From Phenylobacterium immobile (ATCC 35973) (GTDB taxonomy: Bacteria > Pseudomonadota > Alphaproteobacteria > Caulobacterales > Caulobacteraceae), in the NCBI RefSeq assembly GCF_001375595.1, contig NZ_CVJQ01000001.1:2569001-2633000 (forward strand): a stretch of DNA of 64,000 nucleotides, written 5' to 3'. Each line of letters opens with the position of its first letter. The first letter of the stretch is position 1. Of the stretch, positions 1 through 10,982 are shown piece after piece. A program made the translations under genes and the position numbers. The notes beneath the pieces are model-generated. The model worked only from the letters and a program-made list of their open reading frames with translations. It was not told the DNA's origin and did not search any database.

Positions 1-373
1 GGCGGGTGAAAACGCCGGCGCACGACGCGCCGTCGGGGAAGCTCATCAGGAGCAGATCTTCGCGCTCATGCTTGTAGAATCCAGCCCGGCCGGTCGCGAG
101 CTCGACGCCGGCGATCGGCGGCATGTGCGGGAAGGGGACGGCCAGCGGAGAAACCAGCAGAGCGTCCTTTTCGGCCTTGGTCTGGGGCGCGGCGGGATCC
201 AGGGCCTTGGCGTGCTTGTCCGCGCGCTTCAGCGCCGCGCGCTTCATGGCGCTGGCCAGAGGGTCGAGGGCGCGCTCAATGGTCTGGCCGACGGCCTCCA
301 CCGGCTTGACCGCCGCTTCCAGGGCCTTGGCGCTGCGGCTCGGGGCTTTCGGGGTTTGCGGCTTGCGGCTCAT
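1..373 (-). CDS. argJ: Bifunctional glutamate N-acetyltransferase / N-acetylglutamate synthase (5' part, runs off the window)
   Basis: ArgJ makes N-acetylglutamate and recycles acetyl groups from acetylornithine in arginine synthesis. Only the first about 124 codons are in the window. After a basic, Ala-rich lead of about 75 residues comes the start of the ArgJ fold: FPHMPPIAGVELATG, a stretch reading LLLMSFPDGASCAGVFTR, then the window edge. That order matches the family N-terminus (P-x-I-x-G-V ... AGVFT). The long lead before the core is an extension seen in some alphaproteobacterial ArgJ proteins. The autocatalytic Thr cleavage site lies outside the window. The ATG overlaps the stop of the upstream parvulin gene by 4 bases (ATGA), so the two are probably co-translated. 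Confidence 0.85.
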   Translation of the reverse strand, partial: MSRKPQTPKAPSRSAKALEAAVKPVEAVGQTIERALDPLASAMKRAALKRADKHAKALDPAAPQTKAEKDALLVSPLAVPFPHMPPIAGVELATGRAGFYKHEREDLLLMSFPDGASCAGVFTR

Positions 374-1287
374 GGGGCGGATCCCTCGGAAGGCGGCGGT
401 GCGTCAGCGGGCGGCGGGGACAGGGTGGCGGGATCCTGCTTCACCAGGGTCTCGATCTTGGCCTGACTTCGGAGCTTTTCCAGCAGGTCACGTATCTGAT
501 CATAGGTCAGGAAGCGCACGATCTGCGGCCGCGCCGCATCGAGCGGCACCTGGGCCTCCAAGCGGCGATCTTCGACCTTCAGCACCACCCAGCCGTTTTC
601 GACCTGGAAAGGTCCGACGATCGCGTCCTTGGCCGCGCCGTCCAGGGCCGTGGCATAGGCCTCAGGCATGACGTCGAGCGTGAAGTAGCCCAGATCGCCA
701 CCGTTGAACCGCGTGGCGGCGTCCTTGGAACGCTCCATGGCCAGGGCCTCGAAGGAGGCGCCGGAGGACAGCAGGGCCTTCACGGCTTGGGCGTCCTGCG
801 CGCTGGTCAGCAGGATCTGGCGGGCGTGGATCTCCTCGGAGCGGCGAGCGAGCCGCTGTTGCTCGTCATAGAGGCCCTTGATGGCGCCGTCGGTGACGGC
901 GTCGCTCACGGCGGCCTCGACCAGCAGGTCGCCCAGGACGCGGTCGCGGGCGGCGGCCAACCGGCGCTGGGCCACGGGGTCCTTGTCGATCTTGCGGCGG
1001 ACGGCCTCCGACGACAGCAGTTTTTGGTCAATCACCTCGCCCAACACGCGATGGAAGAGGTCAGAGGTGATCTCCAGCGGCTCGCCCTCGCCGATCAGGC
1101 CCTGGGCCACGGCCTCGCGCTTGACGTCGGAGGACCAGACGGTCTTGCCGTCCACCTTGGCGACGGCGACATCGCCGCGCTCCGGCGCGGTTTCCGCCCG
1201 ATCCGCGCCGCCGCAGCCCGCAATCGCCAGGGTCGCCGCGCAAAGACTGGCGAGAAGGGCGGATCGGAAGGCTGTTGCGGCCGCCAT
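370..1287 (-). CDS. Parvulin-type peptidyl-prolyl isomerase lipoprotein (PpiC/PrsA-like)
   Basis: Predicted 305-residue envelope foldase. The N-terminus is a signal peptide ending in a lipobox (LAIAGC, Cys25), so it should be a lipoprotein. A SurA-N-like helical part follows, then a rotamase domain around residues 150-240 with IHARQILL, FEALAMERS and NGGDLGYF, the usual parvulin landmarks. The C-terminus is Pro-rich. I chose the ATG at 1287 because it places the signal peptide at the N-terminus; an upstream in-frame start at 1380 would put 31 non-signal residues in front. It is divergent from secA and overlaps argJ by 4 bases. A role in folding exported proteins fits the secA neighbour but is inferred. 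Confidence 0.85.
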   Translation of the reverse strand: MAAATAFRSALLASLCAATLAIAGCGGADRAETAPERGDVAVAKVDGKTVWSSDVKREAVAQGLIGEGEPLEITSDLFHRVLGEVIDQKLLSSEAVRRKIDKDPVAQRRLAAARDRVLGDLLVEAAVSDAVTDGAIKGLYDEQQRLARRSEEIHARQILLTSAQDAQAVKALLSSGASFEALAMERSKDAATRFNGGDLGYFTLDVMPEAYATALDGAAKDAIVGPFQVENGWVVLKVEDRRLEAQVPLDAARPQIVRFLTYDQIRDLLEKLRSQAKIETLVKQDPATLSPPPADAPPPSEGSAP

Positions 1288-1373
1288 GAAGGGATCCCTG
1301 CGGGTGAGCCGTCCGGCTCTAGCGGTATCCGCGACGGCTTGCAAAGCGCCGGAGGGACATAAGGGGCGCCGCG

Positions 1374-1402
1374 TTGACACTGGCAGGGTCGCTGCTTAAG
1401 TC
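1374..1402 (+). promoter_or_regulatory. Candidate housekeeping promoter of secA
   Basis: TTGACAC at 1374-1380, a 13-base spacer, then GCTTAAGTC at 1394-1402. This resembles the Caulobacter sigma-73 consensus (TTGACgS, 10-14 bases, GCtANAwC). It would give secA a 5' leader of about 140 bases. Identified by eye only. Confidence 0.4.
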
Positions 1403-1545
1403 TCGCCCGCCTCAAAAGGATCGGATTTACGGCGCGACTATCCGAGGCGGGCGCCGTGTGCGGCCCATCTCTGATAGAGTGGTCTTGCTATAAGGCCCCC
1501 GCGCACCGACTTCCGTTTCGCCGCCTTGTCCGGACGCCCGCTTCG

Positions 1546-4299
<2,754 letters not shown>

Positions 4300-4449
4300 C
4301 CGACCGCCCCGCGGGCCCGTTCGGCCAAGCTTGACCCGTCACGCGATGGGAGCCCGGTCACCGCGGCTCTACGAGGGCGCCGCATGTGATTGGCGGTGGA
4401 ATAAGAGGCGATCCGGCCTAAGGTCGGTGAAACAGAGGAACGCCCCCCA

Positions 4450-5091
4450 ATGATCGTCAAAGCTCTTATCACCGCCGCCCTGCTGGCCGCCCCGATGGCC
4501 GCGCACGCCCAGGACCATTCCACCCACGCCGCGCCGGCCGCCGCCCCCGCCAAGCCCGGCCTGCCTGACGCCGCGCGCGTCACCGGCGGCGCTTACGAGG
4601 TCGATTCGCACCACACCCAGGTGGTCTGGTCGGTGGATCACCTGGGCATCTCGACCCTCTACGGCATGTTCGGCGAGATGACCGGCACGCTGGCCCTAGA
4701 CCCGAAGACGCCGCAGAACGCCAAGCTCAGCATCGCTATCCCGCTGACCGGCCTGACGGTGACTTCGGCGGCCTTCGCCAAGCACCTCAGCTCGCCGGAC
4801 TTCTTCGACGTGGCCAAATATCCGACGGCGAGCTTCGTCTCGACGGGCGTGAAGGTGATGGGAACCAAGGCCGAGATCACCGGCGACCTGACCCTGCACG
4901 GTGTGACTAAGCCCGTGACGCTTCAGGCCGCATTCCATGGCGCCGGCGCAAACCCGATGAACAAGGTCGAGAATATCGGCTTCTCGGCCACCACGTCGAT
5001 CAAGCGCAGCGACTTCGGCCTGGGCATGGCTGTGCCGATGGTGTCCGACGAGGTGAAGCTGAAGATCGTCGCCGCCTTCGTGAAGAAGTAG
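4450..5091 (+). CDS. YceI-family periplasmic protein
   Basis: A 213-residue secreted lipocalin-like protein. It begins with a clear Sec signal peptide (MIVKALITAALLAAPMAAHA, cleavage before QD), then a His/Ala-rich linker, then the YceI fold: YEVDSHHTQVVWSVDHLGIS, FGEMTGTL, YPTASFVS, ITGDLTLHGVTKPVTL and a C-terminal SDEVKLKIVA. YceI proteins bind polyisoprenoid or amphiphilic ligands; the physiological ligand here is unknown. A good ribosome site (AGAGGAA) precedes the ATG. It sits alone between secA and the threonine aldolase, with 15 bases to the latter, so the two may share a transcript. Confidence 0.9.
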   Translation: MIVKALITAALLAAPMAAHAQDHSTHAAPAAAPAKPGLPDAARVTGGAYEVDSHHTQVVWSVDHLGISTLYGMFGEMTGTLALDPKTPQNAKLSIAIPLTGLTVTSAAFAKHLSSPDFFDVAKYPTASFVSTGVKVMGTKAEITGDLTLHGVTKPVTLQAAFHGAGANPMNKVENIGFSATTSIKRSDFGLGMAVPMVSDEVKLKIVAAFVKK

Positions 5092-5106
5092 GCTCAACGC
5101 TCAGCT

Positions 5107-6114
5107 GTGGCGCGCTACGACTTCGCCTCCGACAACACCGCGCCGGTCGCGCCGGAGGCGATGGCCGCGCTCGCCCGCGTTAATTCCGGCTTCTCCGCCG
5201 GCTATGGGGCGGACGAACACAGTCGCGCGGCGGCCGATCTCGTGCGGGCTTTCCTGGACGCGGATGCGGAGGTGCGGTTTGTCGCCTCCGGCACGGCGGC
5301 CAACGCCGTGGCGCTGGCGGCGCTCTGCCAGCCGTTCGAGGCGGTGTTGGCCCACGACCACGCGCATGTGCGGACCGACGAGACCGGCGCGCCGGGCCTG
5401 TTCGGCCATGGCCTGGGGCTAACGCCGCTCTCGGGCGCGAGCGGGCGCATTGATCCAGCTTCACTGGCCGATGCGATGGCCGCGGGCGAGGCGTCCAACC
5501 GCCAGCCGGCCGCGGCCTTGTCGCTGAGCAATGCGACGGAGTACGGCTCGGTCTATTCGACGGAAATCTTGTCCGCTTTGAGCGGCGCGGCGAAGGCTAA
5601 GGGCCTGGGCGTGCATCTGGACGGCGCCCGGCTGGCGAATGCGGCGGCCTCCGGCTTCGACGTCAAGGCGATCGCCGCGGCGGGCGTGGACATCTTGGTG
5701 CTGGGCGGCACCAAGGCCGGCATGCCGCCCAGCGAGGCTCTGGTCTTGTTCGACCGCGCGCTGGCGCGCCGCCTGGATCAGCGATTGAAACAGGCCGGGC
5801 AACTCCCCTCTAAGGGCCGGTATTACGCCGCGCCCTTCATCGGCATGCTGGAGGACGGCGCACTCCTGCGCCATGCGGCCCACGCCAACGCCATGGCGCG
5901 CCGGCTGGCCGAACATCAACCGTTCCGGGTGAACCACCCGGTCGAGGCCAATGCGGTCTTCGTTGAGATGGACAAGCCGAGGCTGGCCGCCCTGACTGCT
6001 AAGGGCTGGGCGGCCTACCGCTTTCTCGATGGCTCGGTGCGGTTCATGTGTTCGTGGGCGACCACGGCGGACAGCGTCGATACGCTTGTCGCGGACCTGC
6101 AGGCCCTGGCGTAA
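5107..6114 (+). CDS. Low-specificity L-threonine aldolase family protein (PLP-dependent beta-eliminating lyase)
   Basis: A 335-residue fold-type I PLP enzyme expected to cleave L-threonine or L-allo-threonine to glycine and acetaldehyde. Landmarks: FASDNTAPVAPEAM at the N-terminus, VASGTAANAVAL, HVRTDETGAPG, HLDGARLANAA, and ILVLGGTKAGM with the PLP lysine at about residue 203. The start is a GTG with no strong ribosome site; the next in-frame methionine would remove the conserved N-terminal strand, so the GTG is preferred. Convergent with accA. Related serine/beta-hydroxy amino acid aldolases cannot be excluded. Confidence 0.88.
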   Translation: MARYDFASDNTAPVAPEAMAALARVNSGFSAGYGADEHSRAAADLVRAFLDADAEVRFVASGTAANAVALAALCQPFEAVLAHDHAHVRTDETGAPGLFGHGLGLTPLSGASGRIDPASLADAMAAGEASNRQPAAALSLSNATEYGSVYSTEILSALSGAAKAKGLGVHLDGARLANAAASGFDVKAIAAAGVDILVLGGTKAGMPPSEALVLFDRALARRLDQRLKQAGQLPSKGRYYAAPFIGMLEDGALLRHAAHANAMARRLAEHQPFRVNHPVEANAVFVEMDKPRLAALTAKGWAAYRFLDGSVRFMCSWATTADSVDTLVADLQALA

Positions 6115-6189
6115 GAGGCGTGGCGTGAGCCGGCGGGCTATTCGCCGTCGTCTGGGCCGCCGGCACGGACGCGCCCGACGCGCTGGCTG

Positions 6190-7152
6190 TCAGTTCAGGC
6201 CGGCGCGGCCGATGGCGTAGAAACGCTCAGCGCGGTGCTTGCGCAGCGCCTCGGGATCCAGACCTTCGAGGGCGACCAGTTCCTGCTCCACAGCGTCACC
6301 CACAGCCTGGATGGCGGCGTGCGGGTCGGAATGCGCGCCCCCGGCCGGTTCCGGGATGATGCGGTCGACGACTTTCATGCCGAGCAGATCCTGGGCGGTG
6401 ATCTTCATGGCCTTGGCCGCGTCGGCGGCGGTGCGCGCGCCACGCCACAGGATGGAGTTCGCTCCCTCCGGCGGGATCACCGAATAGATCGAGTGTTCGA
6501 GGATCAAGACGCGACTGCCGCAGGCGATGCCCAGCGCGCCGCCGGAGCCGCCCTCGCCGGTGACCACGGCGACCATGGGGACCCCCAGCATCAGGCTTTT
6601 TTCGGTGGAGCGGGCGATGGCCTCGGCGACGCCGCGCTCCTCGGAGGCGACGCCAGGATAGGCGGCGGGCGTGTCGACGAAGCTCAGGACCGGCAGGTTG
6701 AAGCGCTCGGCCAATTCCATCAGGCGGATCGCTTTGCGATAGCCCTCAGGCCGGGCGTAGCCGAAGTTGTGCTTCACGCGGGTGACCGTGTCGCGGCCCT
6801 TCTCATGGCCCATGACCACGACGCCGCGGCCGCGGAACCGCCCAAGGCCGCCCATGATCGCCTGGTCGTCGGCGAACTTGCGGTCGCCGCGCAACTCCTG
6901 GAAGTCCTCGATCAACGCGGCGGCGTAGTCGATGAAGTGCGGGCGTTCGGGATGGCGCGCGACTTGCGTCTTCTGCCAGGGATCGAGCTTGGCGTAGGCT
7001 TCGCGGCGCAGATCCTGGGCGCGGGCGCGCAAGGCGTCGATCTCCGGGTCGAAGGCGCCGTCTCCGGCGGTGTCCGACAGCTTCGACAGCTCTTCGATCT
7101 TGGCTTCGAGATCAGCGATGGGCCGCTCGAACTCAAGGTAGTGCGCGGGCAT
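6190..7152 (-). CDS. accA: Acetyl-CoA carboxylase carboxyltransferase subunit alpha
   Basis: AccA with AccD transfers the carboxyl group from biotin to acetyl-CoA, the first committed step of fatty-acid synthesis. The 320-residue length is typical. Seen: N-terminal coiled part (LEFERPIADLEAKIEELS), AYAKLDPWQKTQVARHPERP, ELRGDRKFADDQAIMGGLG, GHEKGRDT, SFVDTPAAYPG, GEGGSGGALGI and ILEHSIYSVIPPEGANSILW. The ATG at 7152 gives the standard MPAHYLEFE start; upstream in-frame sequence is not conserved in type. No accD nearby. Convergent with the threonine aldolase. Confidence 0.97.
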   Translation of the reverse strand: MPAHYLEFERPIADLEAKIEELSKLSDTAGDGAFDPEIDALRARAQDLRREAYAKLDPWQKTQVARHPERPHFIDYAAALIEDFQELRGDRKFADDQAIMGGLGRFRGRGVVVMGHEKGRDTVTRVKHNFGYARPEGYRKAIRLMELAERFNLPVLSFVDTPAAYPGVASEERGVAEAIARSTEKSLMLGVPMVAVVTGEGGSGGALGIACGSRVLILEHSIYSVIPPEGANSILWRGARTAADAAKAMKITAQDLLGMKVVDRIIPEPAGGAHSDPHAAIQAVGDAVEQELVALEGLDPEALRKHRAERFYAIGRAGLN

Positions 7153-7344
7153 TGGGCGGGGGCGTCCGGGTTGGCGAAGCGGCGGAAAGTAGGGCCGAAG
7201 GCGCAGGGGAACAACCCTTGGCCGGCGGGCGCGCTGCAACCCCCTGGGCAGGGGCACGTTACGGGGTCAGGTCAATGGACGACTACGCCTGATCGGGGGA
7301 CCGGGCGCAGCCGTAATCGGCCAGAACAGAAACGGAGAGATCCC

Positions 7345-8307
7345 ATGAACGCCCCCGTAAAGACCGGACTCAGAATCGGTCTCGCTTCCGCCCTCGCGCT
7401 GGCGACCGCTGTCCCAGCCCTGGCGCAAAGCCCGTACCAGCCGACCGACCAGTATCGTCGCGATGTTGAGACCTATCAGCGCGAGCAAGATCGCTACCAA
7501 GACCGTCGCGAAGACTACGCCGAGAGCCGCGCCGACTATCGCGCCGCGCGCGCTGAGTATGATCGCAAGCTCGCCCAGTGGGACCGCGACCAGGTCCGCT
7601 ATGATCGCCGCTACGGCCGCGGAGCCTATGTCCGCGTCTATGGCGTGCGTCCGGTTTGGGACGAAGGCCGTTGGACCACCGCCTCGAGCAACGGAGACTA
7701 TCGCGCCGCGCGCGCTGAATATGATCGCAAGCTCGCCCAGTGGGAACGCGATCAGATCCGCTATGACCGCCGCTACGGCCGCGGGGCCTATGTCCGCGTC
7801 TATGGCGCGCGCCCGGTGTGGGACGAAAGCCGCTGGACCACCGCCTATCGCGACCCGCGCCATGACTCCTCGCCGGTCTACGCCGATCGTTACGCCATCG
7901 ACAGCTCCTACATCGAGCGTCGGTGCGGCAACAAGTCGACGGTGACCGCCGGCGTCGTCGGCGCCCTCCTGGGCGCGGCGCTGGGCTCCAACGTCGCCGC
8001 TAATGGCCGCGGCACGGAGGGCGCTGTCTTGGGCGCTGTTGTGGGCGGCGGCATCGGCGCCGCGGTCGGCAACGCCAATGACCGTTCGCGTTGCGACAAC
8101 GCTGGTCTCTACTACAGCTACAATGACACGATCCCGTACCGCGAGGCCGAGTACGACCGCGCCCGAAACAGCGGGCGCTACAACTACAGCTACTATGAGC
8201 AGCAAGGCTGCCGCCTGGCCTCGGCGCCGGCCGACCGTGATGGCCGCGACTATCGCTACGTCCGGGTCTGTCCTGACCGCGAAGGCCGCTACCGCGTCAC
8301 CGGCTGA
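7345..8307 (+). CDS. Exported Tyr/Arg-rich protein with a duplicated segment and a glycine-zipper domain
   Basis: A 320-residue protein of unknown function. It has a signal peptide (ends VPALAQ), then a strongly charged Tyr/Arg/Asp-rich region. Two near-identical 54-residue units at residues 64-117 and 118-171 carry DYRAARAEYDRKLAQW, YDRRYGRGAYVRVYG and RPVWDE. A glycine zipper at about 200-245 (GVVGALLGAALGSNVAANG, GAVLGAVVGGGIGAAVG) resembles the 2TM glycine-zipper domains of outer-membrane-associated proteins. The C-terminus has a Cys pair. ATG at 7345 follows GGAGAG. A terminator follows at 8337-8365. An envelope-stability or surface role is possible but not shown. Confidence 0.8.
   Translation: MNAPVKTGLRIGLASALALATAVPALAQSPYQPTDQYRRDVETYQREQDRYQDRREDYAESRADYRAARAEYDRKLAQWDRDQVRYDRRYGRGAYVRVYGVRPVWDEGRWTTASSNGDYRAARAEYDRKLAQWERDQIRYDRRYGRGAYVRVYGARPVWDESRWTTAYRDPRHDSSPVYADRYAIDSSYIERRCGNKSTVTAGVVGALLGAALGSNVAANGRGTEGAVLGAVVGGGIGAAVGNANDRSRCDNAGLYYSYNDTIPYREAEYDRARNSGRYNYSYYEQQGCRLASAPADRDGRDYRYVRVCPDREGRYRVTG
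7534..7857 (+). repeat. In-frame tandem duplication, two units of 162 bp
   Basis: Unit 1 starts at 7534 and unit 2 at 7696. They are nearly identical at DNA level, including synonymous positions, with differences concentrated at the 3' ends of the units. This suggests a fairly recent duplication of 54 codons inside the glycine-zipper gene. Confidence 0.85.
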
Positions 8308-8336
8308 CCTGAGCCGCGAGGCTTAGATCGCCAAGG

Positions 8337-8365
8337 AAAAGGCCGCCTGCGAGGGCGGCCTTTTT
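8337..8365 (+). terminator. Bidirectional intrinsic terminator
   Basis: AAAAGGCCGCC, a 6-base loop, GGCGGCCTTTT: a 7-bp GC stem flanked by A and T runs. It lies between the convergent glycine-zipper gene and the AHSA1 gene and can serve both strands. Confidence 0.85.
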
Positions 8366-8370
8366 CGTGC

Positions 8371-8847
8371 CTAGGCGAGATGCCGGGCGAGCTTGTCGAG
8401 GGTGGTGAAACCGATCTCCACCGCGCCGAAGCCGATGCCGGCTGCGCGCTGCGCCGCGGTCGGGTGCAGCTGGCGGAGCGTCACTACGGTCTTGCCATTG
8501 CTCTGCGCATCGAAGGTGACGGTTACGCGGAAGCGCTGGGGATCATCGTCGATGTCAGACCCATGGTCGATCTCGATCAAGCGCGGCGCATCGATGCGCA
8601 GGAAGACCATGCGGTTCTCGTAGCGAACGCCGTCCGGCGAGACGTAGATGAAGCGCCAGCGGCCGCCCGGGCGGATATCGATCTCCAGGGTCTCGTTCTC
8701 AAAGCCCTCCGGCGAGAACCATTGGACGATCTGCTCAGGGTCGCTCCAGGCCCGGAACACGCGCTCCAGCGGCGCGTCGATCACGCGGGTCAGCACGATC
8801 TCACGGTCCAGCGCCCAGGTTGTGCGCGGATCACTCTCCTGGGTCAT
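8371..8847 (-). CDS. SRPBCC / AHSA1-like domain protein
   Basis: A 158-residue START/Bet v1-fold protein of the activator-of-Hsp90-ATPase-homologue-1-like (AHSA1) family. Seen: IVLTRVIDAPLERVFRAWSD near the N-terminus, WFSPEGFENE, DIRPGGRWRF, YENRMVFLRID and a C-terminal GFGAVEIGFTTLDKLARHL helix, the usual order. These proteins bind hydrophobic ligands; the ligand is unknown. The gene overlaps the upstream ArsR gene by 17 bases, a very common pairing, so it is probably under that repressor's control. Confidence 0.88.
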   Translation of the reverse strand: MTQESDPRTTWALDREIVLTRVIDAPLERVFRAWSDPEQIVQWFSPEGFENETLEIDIRPGGRWRFIYVSPDGVRYENRMVFLRIDAPRLIEIDHGSDIDDDPQRFRVTVTFDAQSNGKTVVTLRQLHPTAAQRAAGIGFGAVEIGFTTLDKLARHLA

Positions 8848-9184
8848 CGTTCAGGCCTTTCAGATCGGACAGTTGCAGAAAGCGTTCGAGGCGGTCGAAC
8901 CGCGCCTCCCAGGCCCGGCGGGTGAAGTTCAGCCAAGCCATGGCCTCGTTCAGGCGCTCCGGACGGATCTGACAGGGGCGGCGCTGGCCGTCGCGGCGGC
9001 GCGTGATGAGGCCGGCGTGCTCCAGCACCTTCAAGTGCTGCGACACCGCCGGAAGGCTGATGGAGAAAGGTTGAGCGAGCTCCCGCACGGTCAACTCGCC
9101 CTCGCCAGCGAGTCGACTGAGGATCGCCAGCCGTGTCGGGTCGCCAAGCGCGGCGAAGGCGTGACTTACATCTGGGCGCGCCAC
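8831..9184 (-). CDS. ArsR-family winged-helix repressor
   Basis: A 117-residue ArsR-type regulator: ALGDPTRLAILSRLAGEGEL, LAQPFSISLPAVSQHLKVLE as recognition helix region, then HAGLITRRRDGQRRPCQI as the wing. It lacks the ELCVCD-type metal-binding motif, so it is probably of the non-metal subtype usually paired with AHSA1 proteins. The 11-bp perfect inverted repeat at 9192-9219, just upstream of its start, is the likely autoregulatory operator. First gene of a two-gene operon. It is divergent from the metal-efflux operon, but nothing seen shows that it controls it. Confidence 0.9.
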   Translation of the reverse strand: MARPDVSHAFAALGDPTRLAILSRLAGEGELTVRELAQPFSISLPAVSQHLKVLEHAGLITRRRDGQRRPCQIRPERLNEAMAWLNFTRRAWEARFDRLERFLQLSDLKGLNDDPGE

Positions 9185-9191
9185 AGCAGCT

Positions 9192-9219
9192 CCTTATTTA
9201 AGGATTTACTTAAATAAGG
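9192..9219. promoter_or_regulatory. Palindromic operator upstream of the ArsR gene
   Basis: CCTTATTTAAG (9192-9202), 6-base spacer, CTTAAATAAGG (9209-9219): a perfect 11-bp inverted repeat, very AT-rich in a GC-rich background, ending 8 bases before the ArsR start at 9184. Position and form fit an ArsR dimer site covering the promoter. Confidence 0.8.
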
Positions 9220-9320
9220 TTTATGAAGCGTCAAGGATAGGCCGCTTCGCTGACGCGCCCATCTCAGACGTAAACTTGTAACGCATTCCCGGCGCCAGCC
9301 GCCGCCGGTATAGAAGCACG

Positions 9321-9683
9321 ATGGCGAGAGGCTCTTCATGGTTGCGGCGGTTCGGGATGGCGCTGACGGCGCTCGTCCTGACGGCGATCCTGTTCGGCCC
9401 GAGCCTCGATCGTCTGATTTGCCGCAATGACGCAGCTTTCAGCGCAGCGGCCGGTGAGCACATGGCTTCAGCCGAAGCGGCGCAGGACGTGACGGATCAT
9501 GCCGACGACGGGTTTGGGGTCTGCATGCATGGCCACTGCCATCATGGCGTCTCCGCCACGCCCCTCATCCCAGCGTCCGCAGTGACGACAGTACAGAGGA
9601 CCGGCGACGACCACCCTGTGTTGCGCACGCGCGTGCGCACGGCCGATGCGAAGTTCGACTTCCTGAGGCCCCCGCGAGCCTGA
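9321..9683 (+). CDS. Small exported Cys/His-rich protein at the head of the efflux operon
   Basis: A 120-residue protein with an N-terminal hydrophobic segment (ALTALVLTAILFGPSL) after a basic start, so exported or membrane-anchored. The exposed part contains CMHGHCHHG, a plausible soft-metal site, plus further His residues. It lies 56 bases before the outer-membrane efflux gene and in the same direction, which suggests a periplasmic metal-binding or sensing accessory of the efflux system. I do not recognise a named family, and the role is inferred from the motif and position only. Confidence 0.65.
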   Translation: MARGSSWLRRFGMALTALVLTAILFGPSLDRLICRNDAAFSAAAGEHMASAEAAQDVTDHADDGFGVCMHGHCHHGVSATPLIPASAVTTVQRTGDDHPVLRTRVRTADAKFDFLRPPRA

Positions 9684-9739
9684 CCTCTCTCGCGCTGTTC
9701 AGGCGCGTCGACCTGGTCAAGTTCACGAGGGATCTCTCC

Positions 9740-10981
9740 ATGCTTCCTGACATTCGCAGGCCGCCCTGGGCGGTCCTGCTCGCCATCGCCGGGGTCTGGG
9801 CGGCGGACGCCGCCATGGCCGGTCCGGCCCCGCCCTACGCCACGCTCCTCGCCCAGTCGCGGGCGACAGGGCCGCAGATGGCCGAGAGCGCGGCGAGCGT
9901 CGCCCAGGCGGAGGGCCTGGCTCTCCAGGCGAGGTCGCGACCCAATCCGGTGATCTCGGTGCAGCGCGAGAACTTTTCCGGCTCTGGACCCTATCGGGGC
10001 GCGGACCTCGCCGAGACGACCGCGACGATCCAGCAAACCCTGGAGCTGGGCGGCAAGCGCGCGGCCCGTGTCGCGGCCGGACGCGCCGCCGTCCTTGCCG
10101 CCCAGGCGCGCAACAGGGCGAGCGGCGCCGACTTCGCCGCCCTGTTGGCGATCGGCTATGCCGAGGCCGAGGCCGCCGACGCGAGGCTCGGCCAGTCCGC
10201 TGAGACCTTGGCCGCGGCCGAGAGCGACGCGAAGGTCGCCCGGCAGCTGGTGACCGCCGGCCGCGAAGCCGCCTTGCGCGGCCTGCAGGCCGAGGCGGAA
10301 CGCCAGGCCGCCGCCGCAGACCGCGAGGAGGCGCAAGCCCTTCGCGACATCGCCTTCGCCAGACTGTCGGCGCTAGCGGGCTCGGCCATCAGCTTCGACA
10401 GCCTATCAGAAAGCCTGCTAGCGCGGACTGGCGCGTCGACTGTCGCGGTCGAGGTCGAAACGCCGGCGATCACCGCGGCGCGGGCCGAGCGGGAGGCCGC
10501 CGCTGCGCGGGTTCGGGCTGAAGCCCGCCGCGCTGTGCCTGACGTCACCGTCTCCGCCGGCGTCCGCCGGCTCGCGGGTGATGACGCGACCGCATTCGTG
10601 GCCGGGGTCTCGGCGCCCTTCCCGCTATTTGATCGCAATCGCGGCGCGACCCAGGCGGCGCGCGCCGAGTTGAACGGGGCGGAAGCGCGCTTGCGGCAGG
10701 CTGAGTTCGACGCCGCGGCGGACGCCCTGGCCGCGCTGTCGCAAGCCCGCAGCGCCCAAGCGCGGGTGGAAGCCTCCGCCGCCAGCGAGGCCGCGGCGGT
10801 CGAGGCCTATCGGCTCGCGCGCCTCGGCTATGAGGCTGGCCGGCTGCCGCTCCTTGAATTGTCGAGCGCGAGGCGCGCCCAGGCCGCGGCCAGGGTTCGC
10901 ACGCTGGACGCCCGACTGGCGCAGGTTCGCGCCCAGGCCGAGATCGCGCGCCTCAGTGGCCGCATCCCTTTCGGAGGCTGA
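9740..10981 (+). CDS. czcC: TolC-family outer-membrane efflux protein (CzcC-type)
   Basis: A 413-residue outer-membrane channel component of a tripartite heavy-metal exporter. It has a signal peptide ending AAMAG and a two-repeat, Ala/Arg-rich helical TolC architecture: ARSRPNPVISVQREN, TIQQTLELGGKRAARVAAG, FPLFDRNRGATQAARAEL, AYRLARLGYEAGRLPLLELS. The ELGGKR and LFDRNRG signatures are typical of CzcC/CusC-like proteins. One base separates its stop from the adaptor gene, so it belongs to an operon of order C-B-A. The substrate cannot be read from this subunit. Confidence 0.9.
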   Translation: MLPDIRRPPWAVLLAIAGVWAADAAMAGPAPPYATLLAQSRATGPQMAESAASVAQAEGLALQARSRPNPVISVQRENFSGSGPYRGADLAETTATIQQTLELGGKRAARVAAGRAAVLAAQARNRASGADFAALLAIGYAEAEAADARLGQSAETLAAAESDAKVARQLVTAGREAALRGLQAEAERQAAAADREEAQALRDIAFARLSALAGSAISFDSLSESLLARTGASTVAVEVETPAITAARAEREAAAARVRAEARRAVPDVTVSAGVRRLAGDDATAFVAGVSAPFPLFDRNRGATQAARAELNGAEARLRQAEFDAAADALAALSQARSAQARVEASAASEAAAVEAYRLARLGYEAGRLPLLELSSARRAQAAARVRTLDARLAQVRAQAEIARLSGRIPFGG

Positions 10982-10982
10982 G

